Shown: positions 9,116 to 18,167 of the stretch, one piece after another | Layout: each line of letters begins with the position of its first letter | How positions within the stretch are numbered: position 1 is the stretch's first letter | Origin: Gemmobacter megaterium | GTDB lineage: Bacteria; Pseudomonadota; Alphaproteobacteria; Rhodobacterales; Rhodobacteraceae | DNA: 64,000 nucleotides | Reading direction: 5' to 3' | NCBI RefSeq assembly: GCF_900156815.1 | Contig: NZ_FTOT01000003.1 | Location: 310,001 to 374,000 of the forward strand | The notes under the pieces: model-generated | Told to the model about the DNA's origin: nothing | The model's database searches: none | What the model saw: only the letters and a program-made list of their open reading frames with translations | Position numbers and translations under genes: made by a program

Positions 9116-10155
9116 GCCGAAACCTCTTCCAGCGCAGGCAGCGCCGCCACCAGCCTGTCCCACGCGTCGCCGGATGTGTCCTTGCGGTGGCCGAATATCT
9201 GCAGGATCAGCCCGCCCTGTGCGTCGAATGCCTCGACGCTGATGGCATCGCCGGTGCGGGTGGGTTTCGTCACGGCCCAGACCTCGGCAATGTGGTCCGT
9301 GCGCAGATGCATGTCGAACCGCGGGTCGAGAACGTTGATCCAGGGCCCCATCGGCACGATCCGGTCCACCGGCCCGGCATGGATCTGGATGCAGCCCATG
9401 TTGCCGACAAAGACCATCACCGGAACCTTGTCGTCCGATGCCGCGAACAGCAGGCGCGTCACGGCATCGGAGACCAGCGCGCGGGCCTTGGGCGCGCCGA
9501 CCACGCGATAGGCCCCAAGACGGTTCATCTTCAGCTTGCGCACCATGCGAAGGAACTGATGCGTGTCGGTCATCTGATCCCATTCGGTGCGCAGCGCCTC
9601 GGCCTTGGCCGGGTCGGCTTTTGCGGGCTCCACCGGGGCGCGCGGGACCAGCGTCAGGGTGTCGGATTGTTCCGACCGCCGCAGCGCCGCGACCAGTGCG
9701 TCAAAGGCGGGCACATGCGATTCCGCCCGCAGGTGGATCTTGTGGATGGCATCGCCTGCCGCATCGAAGATCTGGATGCTGCGCTTTACCGTCCCGTCGG
9801 CATCGGCCTGGGCAAGGGCGAAGCCATGCACCCAGTGGGCGGGAAAGATGCGCAGGTCGATCTCTGGCCCCAGAACCATCTGCGCATGGGGGCCGCCGTG
9901 AAACTCGGTGTAGGTGCCCACCCGCTCGTGCACGCAGCTTTCATTGCGCGTCAGGGCCAGCACATCGCCCAGGTCCCTGACCAGAGGGATCAGGCGTTCG
10001 GGATCGGGGTCGATCACGATCACCTGCGCCCCGACATGGGCCGCCACCAGCTCTGCCTCGGTGATGCCGTTGAGGGCGGCGAAGTCGCGGGCGCGCGACT
10101 TTGGATGTTCGGCACGCAATGCGCGTATCGCTGCCGCAGAGGGGCGCTCAGCCAT
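9112..10155 (-). CDS. hmuS: Hemin-degrading factor / heme trafficking protein HmuS
   Basis: This 347-residue HemS/ChuS/PhuS-family cytoplasmic protein is built of two repeats (roughly residues 25-165 and 200-345). RARDFAALNGITEAELVAA near the N terminus and NESCVHERVGTY are family-typical. It accepts imported heme and passes it on or degrades it. AAAGGA lies 9 bases before ATG 10155. It is the first gene of hmuSTUV, so the operon promoter lies in 10156-10365. No hemP-like small gene was found beside it. Confidence 0.92.
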   Translation of the reverse strand: MAERPSAAAIRALRAEHPKSRARDFAALNGITEAELVAAHVGAQVIVIDPDPERLIPLVRDLGDVLALTRNESCVHERVGTYTEFHGGPHAQMVLGPEIDLRIFPAHWVHGFALAQADADGTVKRSIQIFDAAGDAIHKIHLRAESHVPAFDALVAALRRSEQSDTLTLVPRAPVEPAKADPAKAEALRTEWDQMTDTHQFLRMVRKLKMNRLGAYRVVGAPKARALVSDAVTRLLFAASDDKVPVMVFVGNMGCIQIHAGPVDRIVPMGPWINVLDPRFDMHLRTDHIAEVWAVTKPTRTGDAISVEAFDAQGGLILQIFGHRKDTSGDAWDRLVAALPALEEVSA

Positions 10156-10244
10156 GATCTGGTCCTTTGCCGTTCGGTATCCGCAAGGAACTGGCTGGCC
10201 CGAAGGCGTGGCTGACGCGGCATCAGGGCTATCAACCGATATAC

Positions 10245-10257
10245 CTGATTGTATCAG
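10245..10257. promoter_or_regulatory. Palindrome CTGAT-N3-ATCAG upstream of hmuS
   Basis: A perfect 5-bp inverted repeat with a 3-base spacer lies 90 bp upstream of the hmuS start, in the divergent hmuS/alpha-hydroxy-acid-oxidase region. Spacing does not fit FNR (N4) or the Iron-Rhodo-box (TGA-N9-TCA). It may be an operator for an iron or heme regulator. Confidence 0.35.
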
Positions 10258-10294
10258 TCGGGTTAGTTACGGGGATTCCCCTGCCGGATCAAGT

Positions 10295-10315
10295 CACAAT
10301 TCTCGGGGCATTGTG
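10295..10315. promoter_or_regulatory. Inverted repeat CACAAT-N9-ATTGTG
   Basis: Perfect 6-bp arms flank a GC-rich 9-base centre, 50 bp upstream of the alpha-hydroxy-acid oxidase and 140 bp upstream of hmuS. It could be an operator for the oxidase or a leader hairpin. No regulator gene is adjacent. Confidence 0.3.
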
Positions 10316-10365
10316 CCTGCCGTTTCCTTTGCCAGCGCAGGTCGGAGGGTGCTAGGCAAGGGCAG

Positions 10366-11580
10366 ATGAGCCGGAGACCTGCCTTGCCCCACGCCCTTGA
10401 CCGTCCCGCGCGGCCCCGCCGCCGTCATGTCAGCCATGGCGGCCCGGACCGCGCGCATACCATCGAGGATCTGCGCATGATGGCGCTGCGGCGGCTGCCG
10501 CGCTTTTCCGCCGAATATCTGGAAGGCGGGGCCGAAGACGAACGCGCCTTGACCGGGAACCGTGCGGCGTTTGATGATTTTCGCCTTGCGCCCAGAGTGT
10601 TGCGCGACATTTCTACTGTAGATCTTTCGACCACGCTGTTCGGGCGACCGATGGCGCTGCCCTTCGGGATCGGGCCGACGGGGTTCAATGGCCTGCTCTG
10701 GCCCGATGGCGACCGGGCGCTGGCCCAGGCTGCGGCAGAGGCAGGCGTCCCCTTCGGGCAAAGCACGGTGTCGAATGTGCCCATCGCCTCGATTGCGGCG
10801 GTTCCAGGCCTGCGGCATTGGTTCCAGCTCTATTGCTATGGCCCGGATGAGGTCTGGCAGTCGCTGGTCGATACCGCCCGAGACCAGGGCTGCGAGGCGC
10901 TGATCGTCACGGTGGATACGCCGGTGATTGGCAACCGGGAATGGGACCGGCGCAATTATGCCGCACCGGGGCGGATTTCCTGGTCGTCCAAGGTCGATAC
11001 GCTGTGTCATCCCGGTTGGCTGTGGCGCACGATCCTGCGTCCCGGAATGCCGCGCTTTCCCAATCTGGAGCCCTTTGCCCCCCAAGGTCAGCAGGATCTG
11101 TTCGGCGTTGCCAGTTGGTCTGCGGCCAATATGCGGCTGGAGATGGACTGGGCCATGCTGGCCCGTATCCGCGCCCGCTGGCCCGGAAAACTGTTGATCA
11201 AGGGTGTGCAGCATCTGGACGACCTGCGTCTCGCTGTCGAATCCGGTGCGGATGGGGTCGTGCTGTCGAACCACGGCGGGCGGCAGGTGGATCGGGCCAT
11301 TGCGCCACTGCATCTGATCGCGCCGGCACGGGCGGCGGTCGGGCCGGAGTATCCGCTGCTGGTCGATTCCGGGTTCCGGCGTGGGGCCGATGTGGTGATG
11401 GCCTTGGCGCTTGGCGCCAATGCGGTGCTGCTTGGGCGGGCCACGGCCTATGGTCTGGCCGCAGGTGGTCAGGCGGGCGCTGCGCGCGCGCTGGCGATCC
11501 TGACTGAGGAAACCCGCCGGACCCTGCAACTTCTAGGGGTCACACGTCTGGCAGATCTGTCGCCCGCGATATTTGCCTAG
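10366..11580 (+). CDS. FMN-dependent alpha-hydroxy-acid oxidase/dehydrogenase (LldD/mandelate dehydrogenase family)
   Basis: This 404-residue TIM-barrel flavoenzyme oxidises a 2-hydroxy acid to the 2-oxo acid. Visible signatures are the N-terminal FSAEYLEGGAEDE, FQLYCY, the lysine in LLIKGV, catalytic His in SNHGGRQVD (about residue 300), DSGFRRGADV and LGRATAYGL for FMN phosphate. Length fits L-lactate or (S)-mandelate dehydrogenases. There is no evident membrane anchor. It stands alone, divergent from the heme operon, and its substrate is not determined. Confidence 0.9.
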   Translation: MSRRPALPHALDRPARPRRRHVSHGGPDRAHTIEDLRMMALRRLPRFSAEYLEGGAEDERALTGNRAAFDDFRLAPRVLRDISTVDLSTTLFGRPMALPFGIGPTGFNGLLWPDGDRALAQAAAEAGVPFGQSTVSNVPIASIAAVPGLRHWFQLYCYGPDEVWQSLVDTARDQGCEALIVTVDTPVIGNREWDRRNYAAPGRISWSSKVDTLCHPGWLWRTILRPGMPRFPNLEPFAPQGQQDLFGVASWSAANMRLEMDWAMLARIRARWPGKLLIKGVQHLDDLRLAVESGADGVVLSNHGGRQVDRAIAPLHLIAPARAAVGPEYPLLVDSGFRRGADVVMALALGANAVLLGRATAYGLAAGGQAGAARALAILTEETRRTLQLLGVTRLADLSPAIFA

Positions 11581-11792
11581 GGCTGGACAGCAGGCCAGCG
11601 CCGGTCGCTTGGCCCCTGTTCCGCCGCGCGCCGACGTGCGGTGGTCAGGATTTGCAACCCGACTTGCCCGATTGCCCATACATGGATCGGCCACGCCTCG
11701 GCCGGGCTCCTTTTCCCGGTCTGGCAGAGCCGCTTCGATGTGACTGGCCAATGGCACTGCGCCCCGCCCGGAGGATGCCGCAGCGCAGCGGT

Positions 11793-11806
11793 TTTGGCTT
11801 GCCAAA
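11793..11806. promoter_or_regulatory. Palindrome TTTGGC-TT-GCCAAA upstream of SulP gene
   Basis: This perfect 14-bp palindrome lies in the 383-bp gap 11581-11963 before the SulP gene, next to an AT-rich patch (AAATATGCATTTTTG) that could hold the promoter. The rest of the gap shows no convincing gene. Confidence 0.4.
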
Positions 11807-11963
11807 TATGCATTTTTGCGCGTAACAGGCGGGAAACGCATGGACCCGGTGCAAGCCCGGGTGGCTCTTCTGGCCGCTGATCCGCCAGACAACCTGAACT
11901 GACCTACAGATCAAATCTCGACGCGCGGCCTGTTTGGCGCGGGTCGATCAGGAATGAATATAC

Positions 11964-13454
11964 ATGATTTCACTCGACGCATATCGCGCCCAATGGTTCG
12001 GCAACATCCGAGGAGACCTGTTGGCAGGTCTTGTCGTGGCCCTTGCGCTTATCCCCGAGGCCATTGCCTTTTCGATCATCGCCGGGGTGGATCCGAAGGT
12101 GGGGCTGTATGCCAGCTTTTCCATCGCGGTGCTGATCGCATTCACCGGCGGGCGCCCTGGCATGATTTCGGCGGCCACCGCCGCGACGGCGGTGCTGATG
12201 GTCACGTTGGTCAAGGATCACGGGCTGCAATACCTGCTTGCCGCGACCGTGCTGGCCGGGCTGATCCAGATCGGGGCAGGGCTGCTGCGGCTGGGTTTCG
12301 TTATGCGCTATGTGTCGAAATCGGTCATGACCGGCTTTGTCAACGCGCTGGCCATTCTGATCTTCATCGCGCAACTGCCCGAACTCGACCCGACCAGGGT
12401 CACATGGCTGACCTATGTTCTGGTCGCGGCGGGGCTGGGGATCATCTATCTGTTTCCTCTGCTGACCAAGGCAATCCCGTCGCCGCTGGTCACGATCATT
12501 GTTCTAACCGCGCTGGCGATGTTTTTCGACTGGGATGTGCGCACGGTGGGTGACATGGGCGCGCTGCCCGATACGCTGCCGGTGTTTCTGATTCCGCAAA
12601 TCCCGCTGACACTCGAAACGCTGCTGATCATCCTGCCCTATGCGCTGGCAATTGCCGTCGTGGGACTGCTGGAAAGCCTGATGACGCAGACCCTGGTCGA
12701 TGAACTGACCGACACGAAATCCGACCGCAATCAGGAATGTATCGGTCAGGGCATCGCCAACACCGCCACCGGCTTTATCGGTGGCATGGCGGGGTGTGCG
12801 ATGATCGGGCAAAGCATGATCAACGTGAAATCCGGCGGGCGGGGGCGGCTGTCGGCGTTTACCGCCGGTGTGGTGCTGTTGGTCATGGTGGTGTTTCTGG
12901 GCGAATGGGTGGCGCAGATCCCGATGCCCGCGCTGGTCGCCATCATGATCATGGTGTCGATTGGCACCTTTTCCTGGTCGTCGATCCGAAACCTGCGCCT
13001 GCATCCGCGCTCGTCGTCCATCGTGATGATCGCAACGGTTGTCACCGTGGTTTACACCCATAACCTTGCCATCGGTGTGCTGGTGGGCGTTCTGCTGTCG
13101 GGCATCTTCTTTGCCGGCAAAATCTCGCAGTTGTTCAATGTCTCGACCAGCATTTCGAAGGATGGCCGCGAACGCACCTATATCGTCGAAGGGCAGATGT
13201 TCTATGGTTCGGTCGAGGATTTCATGAATGCGTTCGACTTCAAGGAGGCGCTGGACAAGGTGGTCATCGACGTCAGCCGCGCGCATATCTGGGATATTTC
13301 CAGTGTGCAGGCACTGGACATGGCAGTGCTGAAATTCCGCCGCGACGGGGCCGAGGTCGAGATCGTCGGGATGAATGAGGCCACCGAAACCATCGTCGAC
13401 AAGCTTGCCATCCATGACAAGCCGGGCGCGATGGACAAGTTGATGGCGCATTGA
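11964..13454 (+). CDS. SulP family anion transporter with STAS domain
   Basis: This 496-residue inner-membrane transporter (sulfate, bicarbonate or related anion) has 10-14 hydrophobic segments: residues 1-385 form the SulP core and about 400-490 a cytoplasmic STAS domain. Core motifs include [24 protein letters not shown] and [12 protein letters not shown] near the N terminus and the NQE-containing [32 protein letters not shown]. The STAS loop is [19 protein letters not shown]. An AGGAATG site precedes ATG 11964. The universal stress protein follows 11 bp after the stop, a pairing suggesting stress-linked control. Confidence 0.92.
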   Translation: MISLDAYRAQWFGNIRGDLLAGLVVALALIPEAIAFSIIAGVDPKVGLYASFSIAVLIAFTGGRPGMISAATAATAVLMVTLVKDHGLQYLLAATVLAGLIQIGAGLLRLGFVMRYVSKSVMTGFVNALAILIFIAQLPELDPTRVTWLTYVLVAAGLGIIYLFPLLTKAIPSPLVTIIVLTALAMFFDWDVRTVGDMGALPDTLPVFLIPQIPLTLETLLIILPYALAIAVVGLLESLMTQTLVDELTDTKSDRNQECIGQGIANTATGFIGGMAGCAMIGQSMINVKSGGRGRLSAFTAGVVLLVMVVFLGEWVAQIPMPALVAIMIMVSIGTFSWSSIRNLRLHPRSSSIVMIATVVTVVYTHNLAIGVLVGVLLSGIFFAGKISQLFNVSTSISKDGRERTYIVEGQMFYGSVEDFMNAFDFKEALDKVVIDVSRAHIWDISSVQALDMAVLKFRRDGAEVEIVGMNEATETIVDKLAIHDKPGAMDKLMAH

Positions 13455-13465
13455 GGGGGGAAGAC

Positions 13466-14329
13466 ATGACACAACAGCCACAGAAAATCGTCGCACTGGT
13501 GGATGGGTCGGTCTATTCGGCAAGCCTCTGTGACCATGCCGCATGGATCGCGCTGCGCACCGGGGCGCCGGTCGAGCTGATCCATGTCCTGGGACGCCGC
13601 GAGGGGGCCGACAAGAAAGACCTTTCCGGCGCGATTGCCCTTGGTGCGCGGACCGCGCTGCTGGAGCAACTGGCCGAACTGGATGCACAACGTGCCAAGC
13701 TGGTCAGCCACCGGGGCCGCGCCATTCTGGAGGACGCCCGCGCCATTCTGGACAAGGCCGGGGTTGCCGACGTCACCACCCGGCTGCGTCATGGCGACAT
13801 CGTCGAAGCCGTGGCCGAGGTCGAGAACGATGCCCGCGTCATCATGATCGGCAAGCGCGGCGAGGCCGCGGATTTCGCCAAGGGGCATCTGGGGTCGAAT
13901 CTCGAACGCATCGTGCGCGCCAGCCACAAGCCTGTGTTCGTCGCCTCTCGGGCGTTCAGGCCGATCTCGAAGGTTCTGGTGGCCTATGATGGTGGCGCAT
14001 CGGCCATGAAGGCCGTCGATCACATTGCCCGCAGCCCGCTGTTTCAGGGGCTGGCCGTGCATGTGGTCACTGTCGGGAGCGCGACCCCGGATGTGGCCAA
14101 GGGGCTGGAGAATGCCAAGGCCATGCTGAAGGCTGCCGGTATCGCGGCGGAAACCTCCATCCTGACGGGGCAGCCGGAAACCGCGCTTGGCAAGCTGGTG
14201 GACGAGGCGCAGTTCGACATGCTGGTCATGGGGGCCTATGGCCACAGCCGTATCCGCAGCCTGATCATCGGCTCGACGACAACCGCGATGATCCGGTCGT
14301 GCAAGGTGCCCGTTGTCCTGATGCGCTAG
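13466..14329 (+). CDS. Tandem universal stress protein (UspA family)
   Basis: This 287-residue protein contains two Usp domains (about 1-145 and 155-287). Both retain the ATP-binding pattern G-x2-G-x9-G: GKRGEAADFAKGHLGS in the first and GAYGHSRIRSLIIGS in the second. The start at 13466 follows a GGGGGGAAG ribosome site; a TTG at 13451 in the same frame overlaps the SulP stop and is unlikely. It is encoded directly after the SulP gene and probably co-transcribed. Confidence 0.9.
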   Translation: MTQQPQKIVALVDGSVYSASLCDHAAWIALRTGAPVELIHVLGRREGADKKDLSGAIALGARTALLEQLAELDAQRAKLVSHRGRAILEDARAILDKAGVADVTTRLRHGDIVEAVAEVENDARVIMIGKRGEAADFAKGHLGSNLERIVRASHKPVFVASRAFRPISKVLVAYDGGASAMKAVDHIARSPLFQGLAVHVVTVGSATPDVAKGLENAKAMLKAAGIAAETSILTGQPETALGKLVDEAQFDMLVMGAYGHSRIRSLIIGSTTTAMIRSCKVPVVLMR

Positions 14330-14543
14330 GCGCCGCCTCTGGCGATATCGGCGCAAGGTGTGCGCGGGTCCGTCCGCCATCGCGGGCGGAACCGGATGGC
14401 CTGTGTGCTGCAACAGGCCGCAGACCGGCGGCCCTGTGCCGAATGGGCCACTCGCTGCGGTCAGGGAACGCGCCTTGCCTGCCTGCCTCGGGCCATTGCG
14501 GTACCACACGAGCGGGCCGATGCCACAGGCCCCCTCGCCACAT
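14330..14543. other. Intergenic stretch between the stress protein and the binding-protein operator
   Basis: No gene was recognised here. A weak hairpin (TCCGCC at 14373-14378 with GGCGGA at 14385-14390) may end the SulP/Usp transcript. The remaining sequence is GC-rich with no coding pattern. The operator at 14544 and the binding-protein leader follow. Confidence 0.4.
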
Positions 14544-14560
14544 CATTCCGCATTGGAATG
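14544..14560. promoter_or_regulatory. Operator CATTCC-N5-GGAATG (LysR-type, shared)
   Basis: A perfect 6-bp inverted repeat with a 5-base spacer lies 123 bp before the solute-binding-protein ATG. It contains the T-N11-A core of LysR boxes. The same arms and spacing occur at 22630-22646, upstream of the lysR gene and the ABC operon. Confidence 0.7.
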
Positions 14561-14683
14561 AGCCTCGCGCAAAATGTCAATTATCGCCAAATGCGCCATG
14601 CACTAGCATCATCCTGACAAACCCAACGGCGCCCGGTCGGCGAACGGGGCCGCGCATATAAAGCCACCTTCAGGGAGATCCTC

Positions 14684-16270
14684 ATGCATCTGCGCAGCAC
14701 ATTGATGGCCACCGGCCTGGTTCTGGCGCCTCTTGCCGCCTTGGCGGAAGGGCGTCAGGTCCAGCCGATCAGTTTTCTGACCTGGCCAGCCTCGAACTAT
14801 CAGCACTATTACGAAACGTCGAACTACATTGCCGAAAGCTGGCGGGAACTGGGGCTGGACGTTCAGCTTGATCCCCAGCCTTTCCCGTCGCCGATGTTGT
14901 CGATGTGGTTCACCGAGCACAAGTTCGATGTCGTGATGTCGGTGCTGTCCGGCTCTCCTGCCCGGCTGGACCCGGAGTTCTTCACCGTGAACCAGTTTGC
15001 CCGGATCAACGACAAGCCCGGAGGTGGAAATGTCGGCGGATTTCAGTCCGACGCGCTGGAGGCGCTGATCCCGCAACAGCGCAAGCTCTATGATCCCGAT
15101 GCGCGGCGTGAAGTGATCCTGGAGATTCAGAAAATCCTCTACGACGAACAGCCAGAGGGGCTGATCGCATCGGTCAAGAATACCATGGCGATCAACACCG
15201 ATCGGGTGCAACTGGACAATTATCAACCCTCGCCCGATGGCGTGCGGTCGATCTGGAACATGCTGAACATGGTGTCGCTGGCGGATGGCCCGGTCAAGCT
15301 GGGCTGGACCATCGACCAGGATAGCTGGAACCCCCTTGTCTTCAAGACGCTGGAGGATCTGGACCGGCTTGCCCTTGTCTATGACCGTCTTGTCGTGACC
15401 GGCCCGGATGGCAAACCGCGCATGTGGGCCGCCGAGAGCATCGAAGTGGTGAATGATACCACCATCGAGGCCGTGCTGCGGGAGGGCCTTACCTTCAGCG
15501 ACGGGCAGCCGGTCACGGCGCAAGACGTGGCCTTTACCTTCGCGTTCCTCAAGGAAAAGGAGGCGACCTATTTCCGGTCGACCCTTGTGAGCTTGTCCGA
15601 CGTTACCGCCGAAGGGAACCGCGTCCGCTTTACGCTGACCGAGCCGTCGGCAAGCTTTGTGTCGCAGGCGCTGGGGCAGGTGCCGATCCTGCCGAAACAT
15701 GTCTGGGAAGCGATGGAGGCCCCGCAGGACTTTCGCAACACCGAGCCGGTGGGCAGTGGCCCCTGGGCGCTTGGCTATTGGCGGCAGGGACAGGAGATCT
15801 CGTTCACGCGGCGCGCCGAGCATTTCATGGCCCCCAAGGCGGATCTGCTGATGATCCAGTTCGGTTCTGCCGAGGTGCTTGCGGCGGCGTTGCGCACTGG
15901 CGAGATCGGCGTGTCGTTGCAGCCGATCGTGCCCACGGTGGTTGCGGAATTCGCCAATGTCCCCAACCTGCGCCTGATCCAGACCCAGTCGAACGGGCAC
16001 ATGTCGGCGCGCTACAACATCCGGTCCGAGCCATTTTCGCACAAGGCCCTGCGCCAGGCCCTGGCCTGGGCCATTCCCCGCGAACAGATCATCGAGGATG
16101 TGCTGGGCGGCGACGCGATCGCCATCGCCACCCCGCTGGTCCCGTCCAATGCCTTCTGGTCGGACGCGGATCTGGCGGTGCAGGCGTATGATCTGGACAA
16201 AGCCCGTGCGATCCTGTCGGACGCCGGGTTCACCTGGGACAACCGGGGGCGCCTGCGCTATCCGGAATAG
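14684..16270 (+). CDS. ABC solute-binding protein, family 5, apparently circularly permuted
   Basis: This 528-residue periplasmic receptor has a signal peptide ending ALAEG (about residue 22). Its domain order is unusual. Residues 25-180 look like the C-terminal part of family 5 proteins: YIAESWRELGLDVQLD, then FDVVMSVLSG, LDPEFF, and the helix-rich DPDARREVILEIQKILYDEQPEGL. Residues 203-528 then look like the usual N-terminal and middle parts: DSWNPLVF, LVYDRLV, REGLTFSDGQPVTAQDVAFTF, GSGPWALGYW, LRTGEIG, FSHKALRQALAWAIPREQI. The protein stops at AGFTWDNRGRLRYPE, where normal members continue into the segment found here at the N terminus. It probably serves the ABC operon at 18654-22526, which lacks a binding protein. 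Confidence 0.85.
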   Translation: MHLRSTLMATGLVLAPLAALAEGRQVQPISFLTWPASNYQHYYETSNYIAESWRELGLDVQLDPQPFPSPMLSMWFTEHKFDVVMSVLSGSPARLDPEFFTVNQFARINDKPGGGNVGGFQSDALEALIPQQRKLYDPDARREVILEIQKILYDEQPEGLIASVKNTMAINTDRVQLDNYQPSPDGVRSIWNMLNMVSLADGPVKLGWTIDQDSWNPLVFKTLEDLDRLALVYDRLVVTGPDGKPRMWAAESIEVVNDTTIEAVLREGLTFSDGQPVTAQDVAFTFAFLKEKEATYFRSTLVSLSDVTAEGNRVRFTLTEPSASFVSQALGQVPILPKHVWEAMEAPQDFRNTEPVGSGPWALGYWRQGQEISFTRRAEHFMAPKADLLMIQFGSAEVLAAALRTGEIGVSLQPIVPTVVAEFANVPNLRLIQTQSNGHMSARYNIRSEPFSHKALRQALAWAIPREQIIEDVLGGDAIAIATPLVPSNAFWSDADLAVQAYDLDKARAILSDAGFTWDNRGRLRYPE

Positions 16271-16280
16271 GTGCACTGTC

Positions 16281-16308
16281 CGGGCGCGGCGCCTGTCGTC
16301 CGCGCCCG
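16281..16308 (+). terminator. Hairpin after the permuted binding-protein gene
   Basis: Nine-base perfect stem CGGGCGCGG (16281-16289) / CCGCGCCCG (16300-16308) with a 10-base loop lies 11 bp after the stop. There is no T-run, as is common in GC-rich alphaproteobacteria. Confidence 0.6.
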
Positions 16309-16462
16309 AAACCCCTGTCCCAGGCGGTCGGGTTGAAGTTTTGGTCACTTTCCCTTAACGTCTACGTGAGCGTGCGCGATCTTGGCGCGCGCCGCGCGCT
16401 TGCAAAGCGCCTGGAACTGCGGTGCCTCGTGCCCGCAGGGTGACAAGAAAAAGGAATACCGA

Positions 16463-18124
16463 TTGACCGAGACCCCACAGGTTGCGACCGATGCCGTTTC
16501 CCCCGAAGCGATCCCCGCGCCCGAAGGCCCGACAGAGATCATCGACACCGATTACGAGATCGGGCAGGACAACATCAACTATCGACGGCGCTTTGTCTTC
16601 GAGCTCGATATTCACAACGTGGTATTCAGCGTCTCTGCCATCGGTGTCGTGGCCTTTACGCTGTTGACGCTGATGTTCCAGACCACGCTGGAGCCTGTTT
16701 TCACGAATCTGCGGAACTTTCTGACCGCGAACCTGGACTGGTTCTTTCTGCTGGCCGGGAATGTCTTTGTCCTGTTGTGCCTTGCGCTGATCGTTCTGCC
16801 ATTGGGCCGGATCCGGCTGGGTGGCCCCGAGGCGACGCCTGACTACAGCTATATGTCGTGGTTCTCGATGCTGTTTGCCGCAGGCATGGGCATCGGGCTG
16901 ATGTTCTATGGTGTCGCCGAACCGTTGGGCAACTACACCGCAGCCTTCGGGGGGCCGGTGATCGGCGCCGATGGCGTGCGCACGGATTGGTCGCCGCTGA
17001 ACGGTGCGGTGGGCGATGCCGAAGGCGCGCGGCGGCTGGCGATGGCGGCGACCATCTTTCACTGGGCGCTGCATCCATGGGCGATCTATGCCATTGTGGC
17101 GTTGTCGCTGGCGCTGTTCGCCTTCAACAAGGGGTTGCCGTTGACCCTGCGGTCAATGTTCTACCCGCTGCTGGGCGAACGTGTCTGGGGCTGGCCGGGC
17201 CATGTCATCGACATTCTGGCAGTGTTTGCCACGATCTTCGGATTGTCGACATCGCTTGGCATCGGTGCACGCCAGGCCAGCGCGGGGCTGGATTTCCTGT
17301 TCGGTATACCCGCCAGCATGTCGGCGATGATCATCCTGATCATCGTGATCACGGCGATTGCCATCGTTTCTGTCGTGGTCGGCATGGAAAAGGGCGTCAA
17401 GCGGCTGTCCGAGATCAACATGCTGCTGGCCCTGTGCCTGCTGGTGTTCATCATCCTCGTTGGGCCGACGCTGCAAATCGCGACGGGGTTCTTCAAGAAT
17501 CTGCGGGCCTATGCCGAGTATCTGCCTGCGCTGTCGAACCCCTTCGGCCGCAGCGATGACAATTTCCGCCAGGGCTGGACCGCGTTCTATTGGGCGTGGT
17601 GGATCAGTTGGTCGCCGTTCGTGGGCATGTTCATTGCGCGTGTCAGCCGTGGCCGGTCGGTGCGCGAGTTCCTGATTGCGGTGCTGCTGATCCCGTCGCT
17701 GGTCTCGACGATATGGATGACAGCCCTTGGCGGTACGGCCATCAGCCAGGTGGCTGTTCAGGGGCTGACCTCTGTGCAGGATGCTGCGCTGGAGATCCAG
17801 TTGTTCGAGATGCTGGCGCATCTGCCGCTGACGCAGATCACCTCGCTGATCGGGATCGTTCTGGTGGTGGTGTTCTTTGTCACCTCGTCCGATTCCGGCT
17901 CGCTGGTGATCGACACGATCAGCGCAGGCGGCAAGATGAACGCGCCGGTGCCGCAGCGGGTGTTCTGGGCCACGTTCGAAGGGCTGGTGGCGATTGCGCT
18001 GTTGCTGGGGGGCGGTCTGGTTGCGCTTCAGGCGATGGCGGTTTCGACCGGCTTCCCCTTTGCCGTCGTGCTGCTGATCGCGGCGGTCGCGCTGGTCAAG
18101 GGGCTGATGTCCGAACCACGCTGA
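16463..18124 (+). CDS. BCCT family transporter (betaine/choline/carnitine type)
   Basis: This 554-residue inner-membrane transporter has 12 hydrophobic segments preceded by a ~50-residue acidic N-terminal tail. Family motifs are FAAGMGIGLMFYGVAEPLG, FHWALHPWAIYAI, the tryptophan-rich WAWWISWSPFVGMFIARVSRGRSVREF, and VTSSDSGSLVIDTI. No ATG fits; TTG 16463 is chosen because AAAAAGGA ends 7 bases upstream and the N terminus is then free of unlikely sequence. A further in-frame TTG at 16382 lacks a ribosome site. It likely imports a quaternary amine such as glycine betaine or choline. Its hairpin terminator is shared with the convergent gene. Confidence 0.9.
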   Translation: MTETPQVATDAVSPEAIPAPEGPTEIIDTDYEIGQDNINYRRRFVFELDIHNVVFSVSAIGVVAFTLLTLMFQTTLEPVFTNLRNFLTANLDWFFLLAGNVFVLLCLALIVLPLGRIRLGGPEATPDYSYMSWFSMLFAAGMGIGLMFYGVAEPLGNYTAAFGGPVIGADGVRTDWSPLNGAVGDAEGARRLAMAATIFHWALHPWAIYAIVALSLALFAFNKGLPLTLRSMFYPLLGERVWGWPGHVIDILAVFATIFGLSTSLGIGARQASAGLDFLFGIPASMSAMIILIIVITAIAIVSVVVGMEKGVKRLSEINMLLALCLLVFIILVGPTLQIATGFFKNLRAYAEYLPALSNPFGRSDDNFRQGWTAFYWAWWISWSPFVGMFIARVSRGRSVREFLIAVLLIPSLVSTIWMTALGGTAISQVAVQGLTSVQDAALEIQLFEMLAHLPLTQITSLIGIVLVVVFFVTSSDSGSLVIDTISAGGKMNAPVPQRVFWATFEGLVAIALLLGGGLVALQAMAVSTGFPFAVVLLIAAVALVKGLMSEPR

Positions 18125-18133
18125 CACGATGCG

Positions 18134-18161
18134 GCGGGGGGCGCCATGGGGCGCCCCCCGC
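18134..18161. terminator. Bidirectional terminator hairpin
   Basis: A perfect 12-bp stem (GCGGGGGGCGCC and complement) with a 4-base loop lies between the convergent BCCT gene and the gamma-glutamylcyclotransferase-like gene, 9 bp after one stop and 6 bp after the other. Confidence 0.75.
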
Positions 18162-18167
18162 TGTCCC

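Noticed and set aside
8279-9583. Longer HmuT starting at 9583
   Set aside because: The first ~156 codons overlap hmuS out of frame; the signal peptide begins at 9115.
10245-10257. FNR/FnrL box near hmuS
   Set aside because: The half-sites CTGAT/ATCAG are separated by three bases, while FNR boxes need TTGAT-N4-ATCAA.
16382-16462. Upstream TTG start for the BCCT transporter
   Set aside because: It has no ribosome site, adds an unlikely Cys- and Lys-containing N terminus, and a good AAAAAGGA site precedes the TTG at 16463.
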